This document shows positions 47,249 to 59,097 of a stretch of DNA of 64,000 bases, piece by piece. The notes below the pieces were generated by a model. The model made no database searches. It was not told the origin of the DNA and worked only from the letters and a program-made list of their open reading frames with translations. How positions within the stretch are numbered: position 1 is the first letter of the stretch; every line of letters begins with the position of its first letter. The DNA lies in assembly GCA_027886175.1 (NCBI GenBank), contig JAJNNQ010000003.1:23787501-23851500 (forward strand). Direction: 5' to 3'. This DNA is from Phylloscopus collybita. Its lineage: Eukaryota; Chordata; Aves; Passeriformes; Phylloscopidae. Made by a program: the position numbers and the translations under genes.

Positions 47249-49430
47249 GGAATATGACCAAAACCAAAATCCCTCCTTCCTGCCCACAGTGTCTGTAACA
47301 GAGACGATCTACCACAGCCCTGGACTTCTTCCTTTCCCCCTGTGCCAATAAAGTATGCTGCAGTGTGCTGCAGTACCTGTGGGTGATTCCATGCATGCAG
47401 GAGTATATTGATGCAGAATACAAGACTGGGTCACTTCTGAAGCATTATTTGGTAATAATTTTGATGAAGGGAGAAGCAAACTGGTTTGTTAATGGCACAA
47501 GTATTTCCTTAAAATGGCTCCTTGGGAATCTTCATTAGCTGTAAAACCAAGGAGCAGGCTGGCATGTGGGTTCATTAGTGTTCTGCTTATTTATACTGGT
47601 GCAGATTTTGGTCTCTTTTGTACCACGTAATTGACAAATCCAGCATTTTGGAGGGTTCCCCCCACTCCCCTCACAAATTACTAATGTATTCTTGAGAGCT
47701 TTATGTTTTTAGAAAACTGTTGTCCTGTCCAATAACACAAGAATTTCAAGATGCACAGTACACACCACTCAAGTGAATGCAGCTATTTCCATACCTACAA
47801 TTAAGGACACTGACAGAGCTGAAACAATGGAAATATTTCGGGGTTTTGTTTTTGTGGTGAGGACAAAGAAAGCACCGAAAATTATTCTTCTGCTAAACTG
47901 AAATATGCCCATCCCAGAATGTAGCTGTGCTTTGCATGCATGGGCTGAATTCATGTGAGGTTTTCTATTGCAATTACATAAGGAAAACACATCCTAGGCT
48001 GACTGAGCATAGGTGCATAGCTTTATCAGCAATTAGTTCCACAGGTAGGTTATCTGAACAGCTGTCAGAGATATCGATCAGGACAAAACCTGGTTTGGAA
48101 TAGTGACATCTGAAACAATTGGTTTTAAAACAGTCAGAAATATAGCTATTGATTGACTCAAGGGAATTCTTCTGGTCTGTGCATGTACAATTTTGCTTTA
48201 ACTCAGCAGGATGCTACAGTGTGAACTTTGGGAATAATCTTTAAAGAAAGTTTTGGAAAAAAAATAAAAAAAGAAGATGCTAGGGTGATTGAACATCTTT
48301 CAGTAAAGTTATGGAGGAATATAGGAAGCCAGGGTTCTTTTCCTGATTATTTCTCAGCCATCCAAATGTGAGATTGAAAACATTGCCTAGACTTAATGAG
48401 GAAGATGTAAGAAGGGCTAGAACCATATGCACAGAAAAAGACCATATGAACATCATGTTCCTGGGAATAGGAGCTTTCTTGGGACTGGGAGATGGCCAAG
48501 TCACATTTGCAAACTGAGGCACACAGAAACTGCAAGTGGTCTGTGATGCTGAGCAGCTCATTGAGAAATCAGGACTAGGATTTGTTCCAGATCTAGGCAA
48601 ATAGTCCTATGCTGGTGGGAGGGGTTTTTCCTGGATGCGTTTTCTTCAGGCCACTGATTATCAGCCTGCATGTGCCATCCCATGGCATTATAGTCAACTT
48701 GCACCTCAGGAGAAATTCCTGGTAGTGAAACGGCGACCTAAGTGTTCTTTCAGGGTAGTTCGAGAACAATTGTGTCTCCCTTTCCCCCTTCTTTGTCAGC
48801 CAGTCATTGCAAAAGCACATAAAGTACTGTAAAGATTCAAGTTCCAGACAATCAATTAATATACTCAGAGTCATGCATGGTCTGATGTGCACGATGCAGT
48901 TGTATCTCCATCTGCTGCTCGGTTTGAGACATGGCAACATAAGTGAAATGCTGATGCTGCTTATGCTGCTATGAATTGAAGGGAGGCAGTTTCTAAATTG
49001 ATCCTCCCTGTCTGGATAGCTAAAGCGAGCTTGAAACATGGATTGAAATTTAATGTTTCCTTTTAAAAATATCAGTCTAAGGACAATTCTGTTTCTTTCC
49101 TTTTCCTTCCCGGCTTTGGAATAATGCTCAGTCTTGCTGGCCCTGTCTGCCTGCATCAGGTGGAGGTTGTGCACCATGGACCATCCTGGGGCTTGGGCTT
49201 CTGGGTTTCCTTGCATTTTCTGCAAGGTAATGGAGCTGACTCTGCTTCAGATCAGGAGGGGTTAAAATCTCTTCCAGCCCTCATGTCATATAGTGTGTGT
49301 GTGTGTAGAAACATGGTGCTGCTCTTGAATTGCCAGCCCTTGCCCTCCGTATTCTAGGCTGTTTCTTATTTCTTATATATTTCTATTTAAACTGTTAATT
49401 GTTGTTTTTTATGATCATATTGAAGGCCTC
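47249..49430. other. Intergenic, nothing firmly recognised
   Basis: About 2.2 kb of unique sequence. A 210-codon minus-strand ORF at 48593-49225 is long for AT-rich DNA but has no recognisable domain and a composition typical of chance frames. Confidence 0.5.
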
Positions 49431-49919
49431 TGAAAATGTCAGCCCAAGCTGATATCGCGGTGTCCTCAGCACATGCACAGAGTGGAACAGCTTACAGCTT
49501 TTCCTGAACTTGTCTGTTCCTTTTGCATCGCTGTCTCTCTTTCGGGAAAGCGAGAAGCAAGATGTGACAATGCAAAGTGCCTCTTCCTGTGGAGAGAATG
49601 TGAATTGGAAGGGACAGACTGCGTTTGCGGAAGACAATCGGGCTGTAACGCGGAGCAGGGCCTGGCACATCTCTCTCCAGAGATAACCCTTATCTCAAGG
49701 TCACAGACCCCTCTCTCTTTCCTTGCATGCCAGTACTTTTCCACTACCCTTAAGAAACTAGTAAGACCCCCTATGACGTAGCGAAGCCCAGAAGGTACTT
49801 AAACCCTGTGTTTTAGATAATAAACGCTTTGACCAACACGCCACATTGGTGTTTTACTGAGTCATTTGCCCGAACCCCACGCTCGCAGCTCGTGGTGGTC
49901 GTGTCTCCACTAAAACCCA
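49431..49919 (+). mobile_element. Solo LTR, type F (ERVK-like or alpharetrovirus-like)
   Basis: A 489-bp segment starts TGAAAATGTCAGCC and ends CTAAAACCCA. The flanks GGCCTC (49425-49430) and GGCCAC (49920-49925) fit a 6-bp target duplication with one mismatch. It has AATAAACGC at 49819-49824, preceded by TACTTAAACC as a possible weak TATA-like site and followed by a CpG-bearing U5 (about 49840-49919). It is CpG-richer than its left flank, which suggests a younger element. A 6-bp duplication is usual for ERVK-like and alpha-type retroviruses. No internal retroviral genes remain. Confidence 0.6.
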
Positions 49920-50084
49920 GGCCACCAAGATGATGGCTAAATAAGCCGCAACATCTTCCCAACATCACACAAAAACTGCTTGTGACAGAGCTGGAAAAAC
50001 CAACCCAGAGCATCCTAATCGCAGGCCAGGGCTCCCAGGCCAGGGCTCCCAGGCCATGTTACCGTGTTGAAAGGCCAGCACCTT

Positions 50085-50550
50085 CCCAGCGCCGCGGGGC
50101 TGCTCCGGCTGCGGGCGGCTCCGGGGCCTCCGAGCACGGGGGCTGCCCAAGGCTCGCAGCTGTCATCTGCTGGCCTGGACAGCCAGAACACCTCTTGACC
50201 TCCAGCACAAGAAAAACCCCGTCACTTTATCTTTAAACAGCTCTTCAGCTGAAGCAGCTAGGGATTTGAGCATGGGGATCTGGCATGGAAATGCCTTTCA
50301 TTACACTCGTGTCCCTGAGCATTCCCATGAAAAACTGCTTTTGATCAGCAGGCGGCTCGGGAAGGATGGGGGCTGCGCTGCCCGTAGCCGTGCCCGTTGC
50401 CGGAGCCTCGCCGGGCAGGGCCAGGCCCAGCGCCGCCATCAGCGGGGCCGCAGCGCCATCTGCGGGCGGCGGCGCGCGGAGCGCCTGAGGGGAGCGCGGC
50501 TGCCGGGCCCGTCTGTGGGGCTGTCCCTGCACACCGCGGGCACGGTCACT
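50085..50550. promoter_or_regulatory. CpG-rich block (orphan CpG island)
   Basis: The strongest CpG concentration in the window, in two parts: about 50090-50160 (AGCGCCGCGGGG, GCGGGCGGCTCCGG) and about 50345-50545 (GCGGGCGGCGGCGCGCGGAG). There is no TATA box, no recognisable first exon and no known gene beginning here. Short ORFs on both strands are GC artefacts. It could be an uncharacterised promoter or enhancer-type island, or the remains of a GC-rich repeat next to the CR1 at 50551. Confidence 0.5.
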
Positions 50551-51256
50551 CCGCCACCTCCCTGGGAAACCCTTTCCAGTGTCTGATCACCCTTGCCGGA
50601 AAGAAATTCCTCCTAATGTCCAGCCTGAACCTCCAGCACAGCTGAAGGCGATGTCCTCTCATCCTGCCCCTTGTTCCCTGAGAGCAGGGCTGGCCCCCAC
50701 CTGGCTACAACCTTCTGTCAGGGAGTTGTGCAGAGCCATGAGGTCCCCCCTGAGCCTCCTTTTCTCCAGGCTGAACACCCCCAGCTCCCTCAGCTGCTCC
50801 TCACAGGACCTGCGCTGCAGCCCCTTCTCCTCTCTGGACTGGTTCCAGCCCCTCAGTATCCTTCCTGAAACTGAGGGGCCCAGAAAGGGACACAGCACTC
50901 AAGGTGTGACCTCATCACTGCCCTGGTCCTGCTGGCCACACCATTGCTGACACAAGCCAGGTGCCACTGGCCTTCTCGGCCACCTGGGCACACCTGAGTT
51001 CACGTTCAGCTGCTGTCAAACAGCACCCCCAGGGTCTTTTCCTCTGGGCCAGCACTTTCCAGCGCTCTGTCTCCAGCCCATACTGCTGAGGGGGCAAGTA
51101 TGGAGCTCAGCACTTCAGCTCGTTGGACTTCATACAGTTGGCCTTGGCCCATGGATCCAGCCTGTCCAGATCCCTCTGCAGAGCCTTCCTGCCCTCCAGC
51201 CGATCAACAGACACGACCAGCTTGGTGTCATCCATGAGTTCACGAAGGGTGGACTC
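50551..51256 (-). mobile_element. CR1 LINE fragment, antisense
   Basis: The plus strand shows the reverse complement of CR1: AAATTCCTCCTAATGTCCAG, then a CCTTTTCTCCAGGCTGAACA segment and further on GGATCCAGCCTGTCCAGATC and AGCTTGGTGTCATC. It is about 700 bp. The terminal 3' end of CR1 is missing on the low-coordinate side, where the CpG-rich block begins. Confidence 0.92.
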
Positions 51257-54200
51257 AGTTAGTTACAGGACTTTCTGCTGGCCTCCAAACCTGGGAGGTG
51301 GCTGTGGCTGCGAGCACCCAGGGGCACAGCTGATGGAAGGCAGGAGATGCAGCTGCTGCTTGGGGTAAGCTCACCTCAGCCCCCAGGGCACCTGGCCCCA
51401 GAAAGCTCAGGGGGCTTCTCAGGGGTCGCTCCTTTTGACTTTAACTGTCATGCTTTGCAAAATGCATGGCATTGGTACACAAAGTACATGGAGGGTTGGG
51501 TAGAATCAGTAATGCATCCACCATAGCCAGTCAGGTTAAGCTCAGCATTTTTGGTCTGAAACTTTCCCAACCTGCACCTTAAAAATCATCATGTGGCTCT
51601 TAAACCTGAAATTATTAATGCAGATACACTGGAGTTTTTATATGCCTTGTGAGTCCCGGAGCCTTTTGAGATGCCTCAAAAACTCTGAAACCCAGTGAGA
51701 TGCTCTATAGCACCTGCGAGACTCCAAACCAGCTGGGTCTGTGCCAGCCAGCTGGGAACCAGCTCTGGTTTGTGGTGACTGCTGACAGCATCCAGGGTGG
51801 GGGGACACTCTCAGCTCTGCTGAAATTCAGGGACCATTGAATTCACTGCAATGCAGTGCAGTAGAACTGCAACAGGAGAGAGGGACAAATACAGGTACTT
51901 TTAAGAATACAATCCAAGTTAATTATGGCAGTTCCATTTTGCAGCCACAAAGAGGAGAGGGAATGCAGGAGCAGAGGCTAAGCCCATTCTCTAAGCTGTT
52001 GGAAGCTCAGGAAGGTGTGGAGCTGCTAAGCCTTACACAGCAAATCTAGTTCCTTAACTTGTTCTGGTGCAGAGAATTTCAGTACAAGTGGGCTTGGATG
52101 GGTAGGGTTAAGCATACCTGATGTGCTGCTTAGCCTAGTCAATCCATCATATGGAACTGCTGACTGACAAAACAAGCACAGTCAACACAGAGTGCTGTGG
52201 AGAAAAGCAGTGCATACTCTGACATTAGCCGATGGGTTGAAATAGCAGTTTTGTTTTCATTCCTTCCCCAGTTTAGAGGCTAAAACCCCAGCACCCCTCA
52301 GCAGTAAAAAACAAAAACAAAGCAGGGATACTGTTTTACAGAACTACTGTGGTCCTTCGGACTAGAAGTTCAATTCCCTGCAAGATTGTCTGCCTTTAGG
52401 AGGCAGAGCTGGCTGTGGTCATTTAGTGTCTTCATCAAAGCAAACTTATTGATTGTACCCAACTGCTCTGAAGCCATTCATAAACAGGAAATACCAATAC
52501 AGCAACCAGTAGCATTTTGCCCAGAGCAACATCTGTGCTCCAAGCAGCTTAGTCTAACACTAAACAGTACAAATCTGTTGATAACACAATTGTCAAATTG
52601 TAAATCTGGATCAAGTGTTGCATATATCCAAGATTAAACATTCTGAATCAAAGCCTTCAACTCCATTAGAAAGAAATAGGTCTTAATTCTAATCTTGGTG
52701 TAGTGGTGTTAGTGTGGACTTATTTTGCTGATTTCACAGACCTCACTTCACACTAATCAAATGGTAACTGAGATGCCCAAGGTATGTCAGCCTGAGCTGT
52801 CTACAGGCCAACTAAATCTCAGAAGTGCTGAATAAAGGCTAATAAACATGTCAGACAAAATAATTACACTAAATACAAATTTTATTGCTATGGTTATTTT
52901 GCTATAAATTAATAATGAGAATGAGGACATACAGTAAAAGGTGCAGTAAAGATAAGGAGTGCACAAGAACATAAAGGCTCTGGAGGGGAAACTTGTTGCA
53001 TGCTACCCTCCATGACTTACACAGTCTTACACTGAGGAGGAAAAGCACAAACACATCTGAGGAACGTGGGTGTGAATTTTCTCCTCTACTCCACTTGTGT
53101 AGTTGGTTCCATCACCTACTGAATCTTCCCTGGAGAACAAACCCAGGTGAGCCAGTGTTGGATGACACGCAGGGTAGCTCCATCTAGACACTGCTCGGAA
53201 TGTGCTTCGGCCCTGGGGAAGATGTGTCTTTACTGGAAGTCAGTGCAGTTGCTGTGTACAGAAACACTGCCCATCCCCTCCTCTCTTGTCCATTAGCCTT
53301 TACCCACTCACCAGAAGAGACTGGCTCTCCCTCAAATTCATGCAAAAGAAGCCAACAGCTGTGTTTTCACATGTAGCTAAGAATATTGGGAGGGGGCCCT
53401 GGTTCACCTCTTTCATGTGGTCAGACTTACCAGGAGGCTGAGCATTCCCACCCCACTCTCAGGAAGCCTGGCTCTGTCCAGCTGTCCATAACTGAGAGCC
53501 CCAAAGTAACAAGTCCCATGTGAACATGTAGACTTGTGACCTCCATCAGCACTGATGCTGAATTCTGAACAGACCAGCACTGCTGTACAACAGATTTATC
53601 CTGATCTGGCAGTGTACACTGCATAAAAGCAGTGGCACTGTGGTACCTGGGAACCTTCCATAGCTTTAGGGGCCCTGACCATTGAGCCTAAAGCAGGAAT
53701 GTGTGCTTGAGTACTACACAAACATAACTGGAATTATAGTCCTGAATGACCATTCAGAAACAAGCTATCATTTCAATCTGCTTTGAAAATTATCTTGCCA
53801 CACCTGTTGCCTCTTCCCATCACTGTGGTATCACTGGTCTGCAGAACCTGGCATGGCAGTCCCTCCAAGCCCCAAATCCCATCTCCTTCGGCTCACAGCA
53901 GCATCCACACCTACTGCAGATCCAGGAAGTGCAGAGCTGGCAGAGAAAGGCTGTTGACTGACAACTGTGTATGCAGCCAGACATTACTGTGGCTCTGCCC
54001 AAAGCTCTGCTCTGTTCCTGAGCAACAGGAGACACAGGTGTGTCCTCAGGAAGCAAGTCTGAGCTTCAACAACAAGGGACTTCAGGAGGCAATCCCTGCT
54101 GCTGCTTTGAGCACCAGGATGTTGCCACTTCTGTCTCTGCAGTGACATCAGAAAGGTTACAAGTACCTGCAGGGAGATAACTGTGCTCTTGATTTCATGC

Positions 54201-54429
54201 TCTAGCACAGTTTTGTACATTTGCTTTCTGGCTTCTAAATGCCTGTGCTTCTGAGGTAGAAAAGAGTTTGTGATTTTTGTATAAAAGCAGCCTATTGTTT
54301 CCAAGCCAAAACTAGAATCTTTGGCTTCAATTTGTGGTGTGTTTTTCCACTGAGTAATTCTCTTAATGGAGAATTACTTCAATTTGAACTTATAAAAAGA
54401 TAGTTTCTTTTGAATTTCAACCCAGGAAA
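51257..54429. other. Intergenic between CR1 and the end of PLEKHB2
   Basis: About 3.2 kb of unique sequence with no recognised repeat or exon. A minus-strand AATAAA near 52873 could serve as a distal PLEKHB2 poly(A) site if the UTR is longer than inferred. Confidence 0.5.
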
Positions 54430-56785
54430 TTGTTTTGCAATCAACAATCTTTATTTCATATACTTGAAGAAACCAGAGACCTAGACAGAGTTATCTCCTG
54501 AAAACACAAAAGACATGTTCCCCTGCTGCGACTAACAGTTCTTCTGAAAGAAAAGCCCAAACCAAAACAAAAACCCCAGCTGATTCACTTTGATCCTTTC
54601 CCAATCATTATGAAATTCAAAAAAACCCATATGATGCCCAATTGTTTTACTCTCCCCTACTCCTTACAAGTTAAGAATCACAGAGGAAGAAGAAGAGATG
54701 GAGGCATTCTGCAGAACTCACTATTGCAAAGCATAAACCAAACAGCAGCATAGACCTGTAATCAAATTCATCTCTTAAACAGCTTTTTAAAAGGGTAGTA
54801 ATGTTTTTCATTTACATTCCATCCCTTTCTGACCTCAAGGCTACCAGGTCTCTAAGAGAGCTTCAGTATACTGCAATTTCTCCTCGTTTGGACTAGCAAT
54901 GGGAAACTTTCACTTTAGTCCTCTTTTGCACTTCCAGAATGCCCTTTCAGTACATCTGACTGGCAGAACATGTGCAGCTTGTGTTAAACTGTGAAAGGAC
55001 ACGCTTGCACACTGCCCTACAGCTCGGAGCCAGCCTCCTGAAAGCACTTTACCTTCCCTGGATTAAGCCACTCTTGGTAAAGCAGCCACAGTGACATGTC
55101 TGTCTGTTTACTTCCAGTGATTCCACTTGGTTGAGTTAGTCCTAAGGCTCATGAAAGCCTAGTGCTTCCCCTGGCTGCTACCCAAACTCTTGTCCAGGAC
55201 ATCTATTGCTTAAATAAGGATAGAGCCAAGAGAGTTTTAGGATTAAATGGAGAAGATTGGGAGTTCAGCTAAATTTATATGGGTGGAAGTTCTCATCTAT
55301 TTTCATCTTTCCTGACTTGAGACCCTGTGAGCCATAAGGAAATTAACCTTCTTCTAAATGGAAGCATAAGTAAGACTTAACATTAAAACAGTATGCGAAT
55401 ACAGGAAGCTAAAAGTGGAAGTATAAAAATAAGACCTCTTACTCCAAGAACTCAGCTTAGGCACCCTGCCTCATTTACCTGAACAAGAAAGCCCATGCAT
55501 TTCTTCAGAGTGTTCTTTCCCTGCCAAGCACAGCTCAGCATGGATTAGAACAGGACATGTCACACACAAAACAGCTTCACTCCAGGGGACAGTCCACAGC
55601 ACACTGTTTAGAGAAACCACGCATCCAAGCAAAGCCAGACAGGTTCCTTGGAGTGTTTTTCTCAACAAGTCATGGAGGGAAGAGGAGACCTGCTGAATGT
55701 GAGGGAGAAATGTGCATGCAATAAACCCAGGCTCAGCTGTGCTCAAAATCAGTTACAAATAAGGAACCTGCTTCAGGAAACCCTGGTGGTTAAGAGGCAG
55801 GCATCCTATCCCAGCCCTGGCAAGGCAGCTGATACCAAAGTGCCTGTGTGCAAGGTCTACTTGTGTTGCTTGTCTCTCCCCTCCTGACTGCTCCTGCCTG
55901 CAGAGGGGCTGGAAAGCCCAACACAGCAAGGGCTGTTCAAGTTCCTTCTCCTCCTGCAGCCTCTGCAGAGCCATGGCAGTAACGAGCAGAGACACTGGAC
56001 AATGGCTGGTTCCTAACAATGCAGCTGGGGCAGTGTCTGAGCCTGCTGTTCTGCAGACACCTGCAAAGCTAAGGAGCTGGTACTTCCATCTGACCAGAGA
56101 AGAGTAATCCAGGATAAAGAGGAAGCTAGAACAACAAGTACTGCTCTTCCTTGCCACGGGTCATTCACATTTCTGGGAGAATAAAAGAATTGAGGAGTGC
56201 TGCTGCTGCTTCTTAGTGGTTTGCTCACACATTCTCAGAGACAACTTCACCTGCATGGTGTGAGAGGCAGGTATAGGGCTCCACCTAAGAAAACACACTA
56301 CCATCAGCAGTCAAGTCTGAAAACAGAAAAAAAAAACCTCAAGCATGGCAGACTGTCTAATGCCAAGGAATCTCTGCTGAGTTTTATGTTTTTCCAAGGA
56401 ATGTTTGAAAGCCAGTAGTATGTGTATACTAATGCAGGACTCCTGTTAATTGAACCTCTTATTTGAACTAGATCTTAGACTGCTCCCCCCCAAAAAAATC
56501 ATTTTTCTTATGGTGTTTCCAGTAACAATCTGTTACTGGTGCTCATATTGATCCTTATAATTCTGAACATCAGACCAGAATTCAAGAGCAGCACACGCTA
56601 TCTCCGACCACTTAACTAAATGGTGCCTTTAAACTCTCATTAAGACAGTTAAGAATCAGTTATTAAGATGTCACTACTGAAAAATAACTATTGCATTCTT
56701 CCAAGTTTAACAGTAAACAACATTGCCAATATATTATTGCACACGATTAAGGGGTTTGGAACTACAGAGATAAGGAAGGGGCAAT
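54430..56785 (-). other. PLEKHB2: PLEKHB2 3' untranslated region (inferred)
   Basis: This is the sequence downstream of the TAG stop on the minus strand. I saw no minus-strand AATAAA between the stop and the one at 54450-54455, so the simplest reading is a 3' UTR of about 2.35 kb. No LTR or CR1 fragment is recognisable inside it, in contrast to the repeat-dense region beyond, which fits a transcribed and constrained segment. The exact cleavage site is an estimate, and a shorter UTR using a variant signal is possible. Confidence 0.55.
54450..54455 (-). promoter_or_regulatory. Candidate poly(A) signal AATAAA for PLEKHB2
   Basis: The plus-strand TTTATT reads AATAAA on the minus strand, followed by GATTGTTGATTGC. 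It is the first canonical hexamer I found downstream of the PLEKHB2 stop codon. Cleavage would be expected 10-30 bases further on, near 54425-54435. Confidence 0.5.
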
Positions 56786-56922
56786 CTAGAAGACCCAAAA
56801 TAATGATCCCAGAGCCATTCCAGTTGCTGCTCCAGCCAGCATGCCCAGTGCAAGATCTCCATCGCTGTCACGGTAACGCTCTCGAATGATGACGTGGTTG
56901 GCAGGGGGCTGCCCATAAGGTC
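56786..56922 (-). CDS. PLEKHB2: PLEKHB2 terminal coding exon: tail anchor and stop
   Basis: The coding part of the last exon completes a Gly codon, adds 44 residues and ends in TAG at 56788-56786. It starts PYGQPPANHVIIRERYR, continues through an acidic DSDGD, and ends with the hydrophobic LALGMLAGAATGMALGSLFW plus VF. Small residues (G/A) alternate with large ones through the last 22 positions, a glycine-zipper-like helix that fits a C-terminal membrane anchor. The basic RERYR just before it would sit on the cytosolic side. The acceptor is the AG of tctcctag. The ORF continues upstream of this AG but is intronic there. This is the exon that identifies the gene most clearly. Confidence 0.95.
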
Positions 56923-58982
56923 CTAGGAGACAAGAGGTTGTGGGGAGGAGGGCAAAAGAAACATGTATCTTAATACCACACACTGCAATTCCAAAAGAGG
57001 CCATTCTTTCACCTTCTTCCTTCAAATGAATGCTAATATTTTGTCAGCTGCACAGGTAGAATATGTTTCTGCTTTGGATTCAGCCTCCACATTAATTAAA
57101 TCCAAGGGCAAAGCAACAGCTTCTAGCCTTGTAACAGCTTAATATCTGTGAGCAAAACTCATCACAAATGTAAAAGTGAACATTTCTCTGCAATGAAGAG
57201 AACTTATGAATGAACTTATGAATGAAAGAACTTATGAGTTCCTTGTATTCACTTTGTGGATTTAATGCAAGAAATGGGTCTAATAATTGATTCAGCCTTG
57301 AAGTTAAGGCAAATAGTTTGGTTCTTCCCCCTTACCCACTTTTCCCCCTGAAAAAAATTTTGGCAGGTCTCAAGCCAGTAATTTGTCTGAAACTGTGCAT
57401 TAGTTATTTACATTTACTGCCTACTGCAATTCAGCCTTCACATCCTGGACTGATCTGTGGGGTGGTGACAGCTGCTCTGTTTCTGTTCAGATGAAAATTG
57501 GCCAATAGTAAGAAATTAACCTTAGACTCAAGAAGCCACCAACTGACCCTTGCGCTGTAACAGACTTGCACAGGCTTCACCTGTCATGTTTTCTGATTTA
57601 GCTCCTAGCTGCAAAGCAAACATAACAGTACTGGTTTCCCTTCCAGACATTTCAGGGAGATTTAATATCCTTGAAAATCTCACAATGGTGTTTTGTAACA
57701 GATTCTTAAGTAATGCAACTAAATCCAACTAGAAAAGGCTTTCACTGACTCTCAACAATGGATGACTCTCCTCCCTGAGAAGCATTATGTCACTGCAGAG
57801 CAAGAGCAATGGAGGTGAAAGTCCAGGGGTTAGATGAGATGCTGTGGTGAATCTGAACCCTGAGGTTTAGCTGCAGTGACCCTGGTGAAGGAAAACGTTG
57901 AGCCTTGGTTACTATGCCCGACCAGTAACCAGTACCTTAACACACTGGACTTGAAAACTGGTCAGGGGAGTTACTGCTGCATTATTATCATATGGGTTTG
58001 GCTTGATTTCCTGCTGGAAGTTTTTAAAAACAGTTCTTGGGTTTTTAAAAAGCTACTGCTTTTCAGAACCAACAGAACATACATTCCTCTGTGTTTGAAT
58101 ATATATCATCCCTATCTTAGGACTTCAGTAACTTAGATGAAGAAAATTTTAAAAGCTTTCAAGGCTGATGCACCTGCCTTATAACCAAAAATGGAAAAGG
58201 CAAGTGAAATAACCTGAACAGTGTCAAATGGAAAACAAAATCTCCCTCAAAACTGAAATTAAAAATTCTCAGTAGAGATTCTTGTTCGCAGAGTCAGATC
58301 ATCAGCAATTAGTTTTCTCATTTTTATTACCAGTACAACTGTAAAGCCCCATTTCTGTAGAACTGGGGCTCTATGCAAAACTAACCCTAAATTAAGGTGA
58401 CTATGATTAAAAGCACCCCCTACAATTTTACTCTTTGCTTCCTGTTTTCGAGATTGAAAGCTACACTAAAACCTGAACAGAGCAACAGATTTCATGTGGC
58501 TGAAATGCTGCCTCACAGCAATTCCAGCCCACAGGGAAGGAACCAACTACAACCTTGTCCTGGGAGTGGATTTACCTTTAAAACTTGCATTTAAATAATT
58601 AAACTAGGTATAAGAGCAGCAGATATATGAAAAGCTCCATCAATGCCCAATATGGAGCACTGAATCACAAAATCACATCTTCTTCTGGCTCTTGTACCTT
58701 TCCTTCAAGAACATGCTGTAGTTAGAGTCATGCTGTATGCTTCAGAAGGAGTCTATAAAGCAATGTAACTATGCTGAGATCACATTGGGAAGGTGAAATC
58801 CCTTAATACCAATTTCACTGCACTCCCTTTGCCGTGAAAGGGTGAGTGGACTTGTTTCCAGTTACAGGTCAGATTTCTTTGTGTGCAGGAGTGGTGGCTG
58901 GTAAAGGATGGTGATTAATAGAGCTAAGGCCAGAAAGATTGACTCAAATTGCTTCTGTGGGGAGGTGGATGTGGCTGATTAC

Positions 58983-59097
58983 CTTGGTATGGATACTGAT
59001 AGGGAAGAGCATAAGCTTGTCCATTGGAGGCGTAGACGATCTGAGGGCCCACCGGGGGATACGCACCATTGTACTGATCGTAGCCGTAGCCATAAAC
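58983..59097 (-). CDS. PLEKHB2: PLEKHB2 coding exon: Tyr/Gly/Pro-rich linker
   Basis: This 115-bp exon encodes 38 residues plus the first base of a Gly codon. The peptide begins VYGYGYDQYNGAYPP and ends ALPYQYPYQ, and is rich in Tyr, Gly, Pro and Gln. It corresponds to the low-complexity segment of evectin-2 between the PPxY motif and the tail anchor. The acceptor is the AG of tttccccag and the donor is GTAATCAGC. The final G joins GA of the last exon to give Gly, restoring the continuous PYQ-G-PYG. The open frame runs past both splice sites into intron, so the longer ORF here overstates the coding part. Confidence 0.93.

Noticed and set aside
50245..50586. Opposed Ala/Arg/Pro-rich ORFs
   Set aside because: They are open because of high GC content in the CpG-rich block; both strands are open over the same bases and no start context or splice sites stand out.
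50579..50950. 123-codon ORF on plus strand
   Set aside because: It is the antisense translation of a CR1 LINE fragment.
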